From: Pseudomonadota bacterium | GTDB taxonomy: Bacteria; Pseudomonadota; Gammaproteobacteria; Burkholderiales; Nitrosomonadaceae | NCBI GenBank assembly: GCA_018240285.1 | Contig: JAFEGA010000021.1 | Location: 1-39,069, forward strand | Direction of reading: 5' to 3' | DNA length: 39,069 nucleotides | Shown: positions 1 to 8,185 of the stretch, one piece after another | Layout: each line of letters begins with the position of its first letter | How positions within the stretch are numbered: position 1 is the stretch's first letter | The notes under the pieces: model-generated | What the model saw: the letters and a program-made list of their open reading frames with translations, nothing else | Told to the model about the DNA's origin: nothing | Databases searched by the model: none | Position numbers and translations under genes: made by a program

Positions 1-146
1 TAAACAACGCTAGAAATTCTTACAGTTTTTAAGAAGTTAATGGTAATCTAGCATTACTTATGAAGATATGTATGTTGCAAGCTTCAGGTAGGCAATACAA
101 ACACAAGTTACTGGAATTTGATCCAGTTGGTTAATTTAAATGACGA

Positions 147-1337
147 CTATTCTACGATCTTTCCGAGATTAGGATCATATCTATAATTCACAATTGACCC
201 ATCTCTGATTTTCTCAATTGATTCATCAATAATAAACAGAGGAACTAAGAACCATTCGCGCGGCACTACAGGATTTCCAAACCTATCCTTTATTTCAATG
301 TTGAGTTTTGCTGGTTCAAAAAACCTGTGAATCAGGTTCTCCAGTCTAGTGCGATTGATGTTCGAAAGTTCATAGGTAGCCACAATCTCAACGTCAGCCA
401 TGAGGAAAGTGGGATCTAGCTTGGCATTGCTGATTCGTCTTTCAATATTGCCGTTGGTTACGCCGATTTTATGAATAACATCGCGGTGTTCCTTAATTAA
501 AGGATGATCAGATTTGCTGCGGAGCACATAAATTGTGCCAGCTTCCATATCTCCTTCTTCAATTTCATCGGAAAATAGCGGGCCAGGAGAAGGATCGGTA
601 ATCCTGCGGCTGGCTTCATCTTTGTTTAGTGCCCGTTGCAGTGATCTCATTAAAATATCGCTTTCGGTACCATTGTCGTATATCACACGCAGCCTACGGT
701 CTGACCGCCCATACTCTGCAATGAATTCAACACCTATTTCTGCAACATAGACTTTCTGGCCGCCAAGGATAAAGAAATCTCCTTGTCTGATCTGTGCATC
801 ATCTTTGAATTTACGGGTTAGGCGAATACCGGATGCCAATTCTTCCTGCACCTTGACAAATAATGGCTTGAATTTATCAAAGTCCAGGCATGGATTACGT
901 TTGGCGATCTCTTCAGCAGCTTTGATTTCTGCGCGGGATTTTACATACGTTAACTTAGTGATGTCATTTTCATCCGTATCCAAAACACCTAACTCAGACA
1001 GCAACGCATCATCGTCCAGATTATCCAAATCACTTACAACAGCGGTCGGTTCAACGGTAAGGAGACCATGTTTATCTTTATCCGCTAGAAGGGCCCGGCA
1101 TTCTTCGGAAGCGCGGATTTTATCGAGTCTTACCGCATAGAGCCGTTCGAATATATCGCGATCCTCGCCGTGTGCAGGGGCACGTCCATGCTCTTCATAG
1201 AACCGTTCAATATCTTCAAAACCGGCAATGACGCGTTCTTCGCGTGGCGTGTGGCTCCCCGTATTTTTAACCTCCACCGCAACACCAAGCTCAGCGAGAA
1301 GCGCATCATCTTCATCAGTAAAACTTGCTTTAGCCAT
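147..1337 (-). CDS. GIY-YIG (T5orf172-like) nuclease family protein
   Basis: This 396-residue protein has a C-terminal GIY-YIG-type nuclease domain, at about residues 267-370, of the T5orf172/MUG113 kind. The first strand is TIYVLRSKS, followed by HKIGVTNGNIERRI with the catalytic-type Arg, and then LENLIHRFFEPAKLN with the candidate metal-binding Glu. The N-terminal two thirds are mostly acidic and helical. They contain a short repeated motif, DDALLAELGV near residue 10 and DDALLSELGV near residue 108, which may mark a duplicated segment or a protein-docking helix. The start overlaps the end of the helicase gene by 8 bp, so this is the last gene of the four-gene operon that begins at 7176. 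GIY-YIG domains cut DNA with one metal ion. Acting as the cleavage arm of the methyltransferase/helicase system is my inference. Family assignment is fairly sure; the role is not. Confidence 0.8.
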   Translation of the reverse strand: MAKASFTDEDDALLAELGVAVEVKNTGSHTPREERVIAGFEDIERFYEEHGRAPAHGEDRDIFERLYAVRLDKIRASEECRALLADKDKHGLLTVEPTAVVSDLDNLDDDALLSELGVLDTDENDITKLTYVKSRAEIKAAEEIAKRNPCLDFDKFKPLFVKVQEELASGIRLTRKFKDDAQIRQGDFFILGGQKVYVAEIGVEFIAEYGRSDRRLRVIYDNGTESDILMRSLQRALNKDEASRRITDPSPGPLFSDEIEEGDMEAGTIYVLRSKSDHPLIKEHRDVIHKIGVTNGNIERRISNAKLDPTFLMADVEIVATYELSNINRTRLENLIHRFFEPAKLNIEIKDRFGNPVVPREWFLVPLFIIDESIEKIRDGSIVNYRYDPNLGKIVE

Positions 1338-3378
1338 TTGCAGCCTCAGCTTTCATTCGCGCCAGAAAAGCAACACCCTCGGCCATTCGTTTCTCCCAAG
1401 GATCTTGTGATGTCAGCGATGGAAGTCTTCCGCGCTCTTGCTTGAATTTCACCGCACGCCTAGCAAGCCCCCGCGCTTCCTCGATGGTGAAATTCACTTT
1501 CTTACCGGCAATCACCAATGCCACCTGCTTCAGGCTATCCTCATTCATGGCCTTGGCCAGAATTGCATAAGCTTCACCAAAAGGGTTAATACGATCAATC
1601 AAATCAATATCAAGATCACGCACATCCATCGCAAATTTGCGAACCCCGTCAATCAGAGCGGTATTGCCAGCTTTCCATGCATCGTCAGCTGAATTGAGGA
1701 TTTTCTTTGCCTGCTGAGTCAAGTTCAAGGCGGCAATCGCATGCTGACGCACAGCTTCTTGATCATTTTCATCCAGTTCCGGGTATTTATCTTTGACGAT
1801 TTTTCCCATACGCACTTGCGTTAGTTCCTCTGGCACCATCTCGGAATCAAATAAGCCCCGTTCCAGCGAAGTTTTATCCTGCACAAATGCCGCAATGACT
1901 TCATTCAAGTCTTCTTGGCAAATGCGCGCAGCTTCTTTGCTCTTTGGTTCAACCAATCCTTTAATCTCAATCTGAAACTGCCCGGTTTGCTGGTTAAAGC
2001 CGACATTCTCTTTTTTTGAATCGTAACCACCATCTCCATAATCATAACCTTCAACGGGGCCACTTTGATTATTCTTCAGTGTGAAATTGAACTTGGGCGC
2101 AAGCACCTGTTCCATTAGCAAACTGGCCGCAATCGCTTTGAGTGTATCGTTCACTGCATCCGTCACCGCATCTTCGGCGGCATCCGGTTCGGCAATCAGG
2201 TTAGTAAAACGTGCCTTGGTTTTGCCTTTAGCATCACGGGTAGCACGGCCAATGATTTGAATGATTTCCGTTAAGCTGGAACGGTAGCCTACAGTCAATG
2301 CATGTTCGCACCAAATCCAATCAAAACCTTCCTTGGCCATACCGAGAGCGATAATGATATCCACATGCTCACGGTTATGTTTGGCTGCCGGATCACGCAA
2401 GGTATTGAGTGCCATGTCTCGCTTAGCCTCATCATCGACCAGATCGGCAATCTTCAGTACACCATTGGGATTTTTTACCAGGTGGAAGCCAGTTTTATCG
2501 TCAATGCCCTGCCACTCACCCAGTTCATGGATGATATGCTCCACTTCTTTAATCTTATCCTTAGTGCTTTCCCGGGAATTAACGTTGGGGATATGAATAA
2601 TCGTTTTTTCCGCTGGGTTCAGTACGCTGAGGATTTCATCAGTATACGAGCCGGTATAAAAGTAATATCCGATATCCAGTTGCTTCAAGTACTGATAGCC
2701 GTTTAGCTGTTCATAATAGGTATAAGTTACCACCTCGAATTTAGCTTCATCGTGCGGTGCAAGCACAGCTTCGGCATCGCCACGGAAATAGGAGCCGGTC
2801 ATGGCGACGATATGTACTTTATCTCGTGCAATGAACTGACCGAGCTGAATTCCCAGTTTATTATCTGAATTTGCGCTGACATGGTGAAATTCATCAACAG
2901 CAATCAAACATCCATCAAACTCTTCCACTCCGAACCTATCAACTGCAAACCGGAAAGTGGCGTGCGTACAAATCAGCACGCGATCTGCACTATCGAGGAA
3001 GCTCTTTACCGCACCTACTTTACCGCCATTATCATCCCCCGGCGCATTACAAAGATTCCATTGCGGAGCAACTTCCCAATCTGCCCAAAAACCGTATTTA
3101 GTCAGTGGCTCGTTATTGAAGCTAGCGCCGATGGTTTTCTCCGGCACCACGATAAATGCTTTCTTCAGTCCTTGGTTATATAACTTATCCAGTGTGATAA
3201 ACATCAACGCACGGCTTTTCCCTGATGCCGGTGGGGACTTGATCAGCAGAAATTGCTCGCCGCGTTTTTCATACGCACGTTCCTGCATGGCACGCATGCC
3301 CATCTCATTGGCCTTAGTGGAACTGCCATTGCAGGCGTAGTTTACGGATACGGAAGGGATGGATTTGATGTCGATCAT
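1330..3378 (-). CDS. DEAD/DEAH-box SF2 helicase (restriction-type translocase)
   Basis: This 682-residue protein has the superfamily 2 helicase/translocase motifs in order. Walker A is SPPASGKSRA at residues 48-57, the DEAD-type motif II is VDEFHH (DEFH at 162-165), motif III is TGSYF at 194-198, and motif VI is QIIGRATRD at 374-382. The second RecA domain shows AKEGFDW at about 348-354. The layout resembles the ResIII-type helicases of type I and type III restriction enzymes, but no PD-(D/E)xK nuclease is evident. The C-terminal 200 residues are helical and unassigned. The gene lies 10 bp after the AlbA-type gene and overlaps the GIY-YIG gene, so the four are probably one transcript. It would use ATP to move along or open DNA. 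Pairing with the methyltransferase and the GIY-YIG protein in a restriction-like complex is inferred from the neighbourhood. Confidence 0.85.
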   Translation of the reverse strand: MIDIKSIPSVSVNYACNGSSTKANEMGMRAMQERAYEKRGEQFLLIKSPPASGKSRALMFITLDKLYNQGLKKAFIVVPEKTIGASFNNEPLTKYGFWADWEVAPQWNLCNAPGDDNGGKVGAVKSFLDSADRVLICTHATFRFAVDRFGVEEFDGCLIAVDEFHHVSANSDNKLGIQLGQFIARDKVHIVAMTGSYFRGDAEAVLAPHDEAKFEVVTYTYYEQLNGYQYLKQLDIGYYFYTGSYTDEILSVLNPAEKTIIHIPNVNSRESTKDKIKEVEHIIHELGEWQGIDDKTGFHLVKNPNGVLKIADLVDDEAKRDMALNTLRDPAAKHNREHVDIIIALGMAKEGFDWIWCEHALTVGYRSSLTEIIQIIGRATRDAKGKTKARFTNLIAEPDAAEDAVTDAVNDTLKAIAASLLMEQVLAPKFNFTLKNNQSGPVEGYDYGDGGYDSKKENVGFNQQTGQFQIEIKGLVEPKSKEAARICQEDLNEVIAAFVQDKTSLERGLFDSEMVPEELTQVRMGKIVKDKYPELDENDQEAVRQHAIAALNLTQQAKKILNSADDAWKAGNTALIDGVRKFAMDVRDLDIDLIDRINPFGEAYAILAKAMNEDSLKQVALVIAGKKVNFTIEEARGLARRAVKFKQERGRLPSLTSQDPWEKRMAEGVAFLARMKAEAANG

Positions 3379-3388
3379 GATTATGTAG

Positions 3389-4423
3389 CTATTTTATCGT
3401 TATCTTTTTGCTTTGATTATACTCATCAAACGCTTCTTTTATCTTTTCCTCTCTGCGCGGCATGTTTTTAGGGTACTCAGACAGAATTTTATCTTTTGCC
3501 GAAACCGTAAATTTATGCCAGTGATTCTTTCCATGAGTACCAGATAAGTGATATCTGGAATTATCAAGCAACCCATTTTTCCATAGCACCGCATTAATAT
3601 AAGAGTTACTGCTTGAGACTTCCTTAGTTAGGGCGGTTTTCGTTAATGTATGTGTTTTTCCGGGATCAACAGGCTTTTCAACTTCAACGCCATGACGAAT
3701 CTCGATCTCTCTCGTGACATAAAAAGCTTTATTGCCATCATCATCGCTTTCTACGAAACGGCCTTTACGAATCCAGTTTATGTTTTTTGCAGTTTCCGTG
3801 GTGACATAGACGGATGTTGTCATATCGTTTCCACTAAGCTCTTTAGCATCTAAAATAGCTACTTTGTCGTAACCAACTTTATTGATCAAAGTGATGTTAT
3901 CCACCAAAGAATGAAAAACTTTTTGCACTCCCTCATCTAAAATCTTTTTAAGTTCAGGATATTTTATTTCTTCACTTGCCGATGAGTAGCGATAATAAAT
4001 AGCTCCCTCACGCAATAACTCCTTGTCTTGCTTCCCTTTTTCTTTGAATTGCTGAATTTTCTTCTTTTTGCATATTATCGGCTTACTAGAAGAAGGTGGA
4101 ACCAGAATGTATAGAAGCGTTTTTCCACAGTATTTTTTTGTATCAAGATCAAAAGATATCTCTGGTTCAAAATATTCTTTTAGAAAATTTGCAAACACTA
4201 ATTCATCAGGCTTGTCACCAACTATTCCAATTAATTCTCTAGGTTTATCTTTTATCCCAAAAAAGATAATTCCGCCGTCACGATTAGCAAAAGACACTAT
4301 TGTTTTTGCATATTTCCATAGGTTTTCCTTATCAAAAAGATTCTTGAATTCCCTTCGCTCACTTTCTCTATTTGCAACACGAAAAGTCTTGTCATCTATC
4401 GAAAGCTCCAAAAGCTCATTCAT
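3389..4423 (-). CDS. Schlafen/AlbA_2-domain protein
   Basis: The N-terminal 140 residues carry the AlbA_2 (Schlafen-type) signature: ESERREFKNLFDK with the conserved Glu at 25, then TIVSFANRDGGIIFFGIKD (residues 41-59) and the ELIGI strand. AlbA_2 domains bind nucleic acid, and some Schlafen proteins cleave RNA; database annotation often calls them ATP-binding. The remaining 200 residues are Lys-rich, with a possible winged-helix-like segment around SSNSYINAVLWKNG. Its ATG overlaps the stop of the methyltransferase by 4 bp (ATGA), so translation is probably coupled. By eye the gene is more AT-rich than both neighbours, which suggests it joined the operon later. Similar proteins occur as accessory genes in several defence systems. 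The specific role here is unknown. Confidence 0.75.
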   Translation of the reverse strand: MNELLELSIDDKTFRVANRESERREFKNLFDKENLWKYAKTIVSFANRDGGIIFFGIKDKPRELIGIVGDKPDELVFANFLKEYFEPEISFDLDTKKYCGKTLLYILVPPSSSKPIICKKKKIQQFKEKGKQDKELLREGAIYYRYSSASEEIKYPELKKILDEGVQKVFHSLVDNITLINKVGYDKVAILDAKELSGNDMTTSVYVTTETAKNINWIRKGRFVESDDDGNKAFYVTREIEIRHGVEVEKPVDPGKTHTLTKTALTKEVSSSNSYINAVLWKNGLLDNSRYHLSGTHGKNHWHKFTVSAKDKILSEYPKNMPRREEKIKEAFDEYNQSKKITIK

Positions 4424-7176
4424 GATTTCTTACCTTTTGTAGCAGTCATTTTGGTGTAAAGGTCGAACAATTTTTCCAGCCGCTCGGTATCATTCTTGAA
4501 GCGGCGGCCAATATAGATACGTTCCAGCACTTCGTCATTGCGATCATGGGTATGGCTTAAATTTTCCGGCATCTTGTCTGGATCATATAAATCGGCGATC
4601 GTGGCCGGGAAATGTACTTCACGCGCCAACAAAATATCCTCTGCACAGCGGGTAAGGTCTGATTTATTTTTTTCAGTAAGTGGGGGAACAGGAAAGGTGT
4701 TCCAACCTAACGTGTTTGAATAAGAAAAACGCATCTCTAAACGCACACAAACAGTTCCAATCCATACCCAATGTAGGCGTGAGGCAATAAGTGCCATGTT
4801 CCAGAGTGGGGCATCATATAAGGCATAAATTTTATTGGATACCGTTTCACAGGCACTCAATAATCCACATGGTAGATATTCTCGATTTTCAGATGATATG
4901 GCCGCAATAGCGATAGTGTGAGATTTTCCAATTCTCATTTCACGCATCTGATGAGCACGTTTTGCCATCTCATTCGCGCCTTTATCGCGACTGGCTAGTC
5001 TCATCATTCGTACACCGTCAATACGCTGTTTCACGAGGTCAATTTGCATGGCTTCGTTTAGATGCTCGTCCTCAATCCATAAACAATTTCGGTTTAAACC
5101 ACGGATAAATTCAGCCGAACCATAAATACGTCGAATGAAGCGTTCATTTTGTTCTTGGCTAAGACTTAAATCATCCAGTTCACCTGAGGATAGTAAGAGG
5201 TGTCCGCCATCATAAGGCATATTTCCACGAACCATTTCTGGGAGCAGGTTTAGGGGCTTTAATGACTTATCAACGATTACATTTTTTCCAGCAACTAGAT
5301 AAGCATTTATGTTCTCAACCTCTTTAAGCTGTGATTGCTCATCATCCGTAATGGAAAAAAGCTGGCGCACTTTACTTGCATGATTGGAAATGCCAACAAT
5401 TACCACCGTTACTCCAGCATTATGGCTTGCCAAATTCGCCCATTTGAAATTGGTATGGGCGAAAGCAATTTCATGCCCTGTCTTAAAGATAAGCGGCCAC
5501 AGGATAGGTACTTGCTGCCCTTGGCAGATGGAGTTGGTTGATACGAAAGCTGCAACAGCGTTGGATTTTGTTCCATAGTCTGCGGCCTTCATGAACCAAC
5601 CTGCTACATAATCAAGTGATTTCCAAGTTTTTGTGCGGTGATCAAATATTTCTTTCAGATCTGATTTCTGCTCATCGGATTGCCAGGTGGAGCCAAGATA
5701 AGGAGGATTGCCGCAAATGTAGGTTTCCCCACCTTCATTCTCGAAATCGATTTGCGCCTGTTCTAACGGTGTGTTGAACAAGTCATCACTGTACAGTTTT
5801 ACACTCGTGCCGGTTGACGGACAGATACTTAACCAGTCCAACTTTAGTGCATTACCGCAAGTGATCCAGTTTTGGGTGTCCAGTGGCAGAAACTCTATCA
5901 AAGCTAGTTTTTGCCCGCGATACAGCACATCACATTGATACTCAGCAATGATTAAAGCAAGACGGGCAATTTCTGCTGGGAAGTCGCGCAGCTCAATGCC
6001 ACGAAAGTTTGTGAGCGGTATTTCGGAAGGTAAGTCTGCTTCACCACGCCGCTTGTTAATTTCCGCTTCAATGGCGCGCATCTCTTTATAGGCAATCACC
6101 AGAAAATTTCCTGAACCACAGGCAGGATCAAATACCCGAATCCTTGCTATGCGCTTGCGAAGATTCAACAGCATACGCGGATTATTACCAGCTTCTTCCA
6201 GTTTGGCACGCAGCTCATCCAGAAACAACGGATTCAGCACCTTCAGGATATTGGGTACGCTGGTATAGTGCATTCCCAATGCGCCGCGCTCATCATCTTC
6301 CGCCACAGCTTGGATCATCGAGCCAAAAATATCGGGGTTAATTTTCTTCCAATCCAGATTGCCCACATGCAGCAGGTAGCTACGCGCAATCTTGCTGAAG
6401 CGCGGGGTTTCAGTACTGCCAGAGAATAGGCCACCGTTCACATAGGGAAACACTTCAGCCCAACGAGGCAATTCTGCCGCTATCCGGTCTTCTTTTTTCG
6501 TATTCATGGCACGAAAGATTTCGCTGATGATCTCGTGCGTATTTGAGGAATCCTTCGCGCTCATTTGCGCTATGGTGTCGGTGAACAGGCCGTTGCCAAT
6601 GAAAATATCCGTATCTTCGGCGAAGAAGCAGAATACAAGCCGTGCCATGAAATGATTCATGTCATGACGGCGGTGTGTACTTCCCCATTCCGGGTTGTCT
6701 TTCAGTAGTTCCACATAAAGACGATTGAGGCGACTGGTTGCTCTGATATCAAAAGCATTTTCACTAATTTGCTTGACGGTAGAAATTCCAGCGAGTGGCA
6801 GAAAGAAGCCGAAATGATCTGGGAAATCTTTGTATGCGCAAACTACGGTTTCACCGCTGGTGATGTCTTCTGCTTGAAACTCTTCACCATCGGTAGCGAG
6901 GATAAACTTGGCTTTCTGCCGGTTGGTTGCTGGGCTGTTTTTGAGCTTTTCCAGTGTTGTTAGCACTTCACCAGCAGGACAAACCGCTATGTGAATATTG
7001 TTATACTGAAGCACCGCATCTTCTATATCGGTCTTATTCGTATTCCCACTTTTCAGGCGATTGATTGTAGTGGCTTTGTTTCCAAACGCTTCCAAAAAGG
7101 CATAAGGGAATTCCGCCGGAACAAATGGTTGCTCCGCCAGTTTGGATATTGCTTCTTCAATCTCTACAGCGTTCAA
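4420..7176 (-). CDS. MmeI-like class I SAM-dependent DNA methyltransferase
   Basis: This 918-residue N6-adenine-type DNA methyltransferase has SAM-binding motif I FDPACGSGNFLV at about residues 347-358 and catalytic motif IV NPPY at about 489-492. The region at about 170-200 (HDMNHFMARLVFCFFAEDT) matches the helical connector of MmeI-type enzymes. The C-terminal 350 residues should hold the target recognition domain. In bifunctional MmeI enzymes the N-terminus is a PD-(D/E)xK nuclease. Here the first 150 residues lack an obvious D...ExK set: the expected position reads IHIAVCPAGEVL. The protein may therefore be methylation-only, with cleavage supplied by partners. It is the first gene of a minus-strand operon with the AlbA-type, helicase and GIY-YIG genes. 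Its length is within the family range. The family call is sure; loss of nuclease activity is an inference from motifs. Confidence 0.87.
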   Translation of the reverse strand: MNAVEIEEAISKLAEQPFVPAEFPYAFLEAFGNKATTINRLKSGNTNKTDIEDAVLQYNNIHIAVCPAGEVLTTLEKLKNSPATNRQKAKFILATDGEEFQAEDITSGETVVCAYKDFPDHFGFFLPLAGISTVKQISENAFDIRATSRLNRLYVELLKDNPEWGSTHRRHDMNHFMARLVFCFFAEDTDIFIGNGLFTDTIAQMSAKDSSNTHEIISEIFRAMNTKKEDRIAAELPRWAEVFPYVNGGLFSGSTETPRFSKIARSYLLHVGNLDWKKINPDIFGSMIQAVAEDDERGALGMHYTSVPNILKVLNPLFLDELRAKLEEAGNNPRMLLNLRKRIARIRVFDPACGSGNFLVIAYKEMRAIEAEINKRRGEADLPSEIPLTNFRGIELRDFPAEIARLALIIAEYQCDVLYRGQKLALIEFLPLDTQNWITCGNALKLDWLSICPSTGTSVKLYSDDLFNTPLEQAQIDFENEGGETYICGNPPYLGSTWQSDEQKSDLKEIFDHRTKTWKSLDYVAGWFMKAADYGTKSNAVAAFVSTNSICQGQQVPILWPLIFKTGHEIAFAHTNFKWANLASHNAGVTVVIVGISNHASKVRQLFSITDDEQSQLKEVENINAYLVAGKNVIVDKSLKPLNLLPEMVRGNMPYDGGHLLLSSGELDDLSLSQEQNERFIRRIYGSAEFIRGLNRNCLWIEDEHLNEAMQIDLVKQRIDGVRMMRLASRDKGANEMAKRAHQMREMRIGKSHTIAIAAISSENREYLPCGLLSACETVSNKIYALYDAPLWNMALIASRLHWVWIGTVCVRLEMRFSYSNTLGWNTFPVPPLTEKNKSDLTRCAEDILLAREVHFPATIADLYDPDKMPENLSHTHDRNDEVLERIYIGRRFKNDTERLEKLFDLYTKMTATKGKKS

Positions 7177-7216
7177 AGCACAACCTTGTCCGATTTCTTA
7201 TAGTTTTTGATAAAGG

Positions 7217-7687
7217 TTAGGCTTTATACAGAGCAAGCCCTGCCGAGAGGTCAGAATAGATACCAGCAATGGTTTGTTCATCGCTTTTATAAGATGTAGC
7301 TCTTTTGAAACCCATTTCACGCAGATGAGCTCTTATTTTCATAACATCGTTCTCATCATTACAGTCGTAGGTGTAGACACACACGACATAAACACCACCC
7401 TTGCTTCGCCAGGCAGTGGATACCTTTGCTTGCTTCCATAATCTCCCATCTTCAACAGCTTTCTTTACGTTGCGCCATGTATCATCAATATATTTTTCAG
7501 CAACAAAGAACAGCCATTTCCCTACTCGTTTAGGCTCTGGCTGGGGATTTTTCCCTCTATAAGTTGCTACGATAAATGCCGCGTGAGTTACTTCACCGGG
7601 ATTTCCTTCTTCAACAGACTGCACAACATCGGCTTCAAAGTCCTTCTTTGCGCCATACAGTTTCTTATTTGTCATCTTTGCATGCAC
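7217..7687 (-). CDS. DUF1917/BLES03-like protein
   Basis: This 156-residue soluble protein has the pattern I associate with the BLES03/DUF1917 family (eIF4E-like fold), which bacterial databases sometimes label as a putative phosphothreonine-lyase domain. The tell-tale segments are GKWLFFVAEKYIDDTWRNV (a Trp-rich strand and helix), AKVSTAW, VVCVYTYDCNDENDV and the late FKRATSYKSDEQT. Biochemical function is not established for bacterial members. No signal peptide or membrane segment is visible. An alternative ATG at 7675 would remove four residues; neither start has a strong ribosome-binding site. It stops 40 bp before the methyltransferase gene on the same strand, so it may be co-transcribed upstream of the defence-like operon, or belong with the kfrB-like gene behind it. 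Family assignment is from recall of conserved segments only. Confidence 0.5.
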   Translation of the reverse strand: MHAKMTNKKLYGAKKDFEADVVQSVEEGNPGEVTHAAFIVATYRGKNPQPEPKRVGKWLFFVAEKYIDDTWRNVKKAVEDGRLWKQAKVSTAWRSKGGVYVVCVYTYDCNDENDVMKIRAHLREMGFKRATSYKSDEQTIAGIYSDLSAGLALYKA

Positions 7688-7774
7688 CAGTTTATTAGCG
7701 GTAATTCATTTTTAGGCTGAACGAGATGGACGCTGCAAGTAGTAACTTTTGTACGCTAACTTATTCCAGACAAA

Positions 7775-8146
7775 TCAAATTTTCAACGTTCTTTTATTCT
7801 TAAGCGCATCTATCAGAGTTAATGTAGCTTTTTCCCCATCATACGTAATAGTTACATCTTTGCCAGCAACAGGCTTGCCATCAACAGCATTTAATTGGTG
7901 CACAATATAATCCTTGTTGACCTGCTGATAAAAAATAGCATTTTCTTTATCAACATGAATAATTTGCCCTTCATATTGTTTTTTATCACTCGGAGTTTTA
8001 GCTAAATAAATATTGTAGACACCCGGCTTGATGCCCTCATCAACCTTCTTAATAGTGCCAATCGTCTCCCATTCATTATTATTCTGAGTTTGTAGAATCT
8101 TTTGTCCATTCATCACAATCATTCGTAGCTTTGCGGGTGTCGTCAT
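7775..8146 (-). CDS. KfrB-domain plasmid protein
   Basis: This 123-residue protein carries a KfrB-like domain in its C-terminal half: YEGQIIHVDKENAIFYQQVN, then DYIVHQL, then GKDVTITYDGE. That pattern (G-x-I, vdd, yQ, hdl, G-x-v-x-I-x-Y) is typical of KfrB of IncP plasmids, a partner of the KfrA/KfrC partition-associated proteins. The N-terminal half, KLRMIVMNGQKILQTQNNNE followed by GVYNIYLA, is a second small beta unit. It is closely mirrored by the truncated reading frame at 20762-21016, so the element has or had two copies. The gene lies 39 bp downstream of the korB-like gene on the same strand and is probably co-transcribed with it. This fits the IncP habit of grouping kor and kfr genes. 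No DNA-binding motif is visible. Confidence 0.65.
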   Translation of the reverse strand: MTTPAKLRMIVMNGQKILQTQNNNEWETIGTIKKVDEGIKPGVYNIYLAKTPSDKKQYEGQIIHVDKENAIFYQQVNKDYIVHQLNAVDGKPVAGKDVTITYDGEKATLTLIDALKNKRTLKI

Positions 8147-8185
8147 TTCAAATTAATTGTTAGTAGGATTGATAGCAAGTCTAAA

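Noticed and set aside
1..146. Possible gene or terminator at the left edge
   Set aside because: No open frame of useful length and no stem with a T-run was seen.
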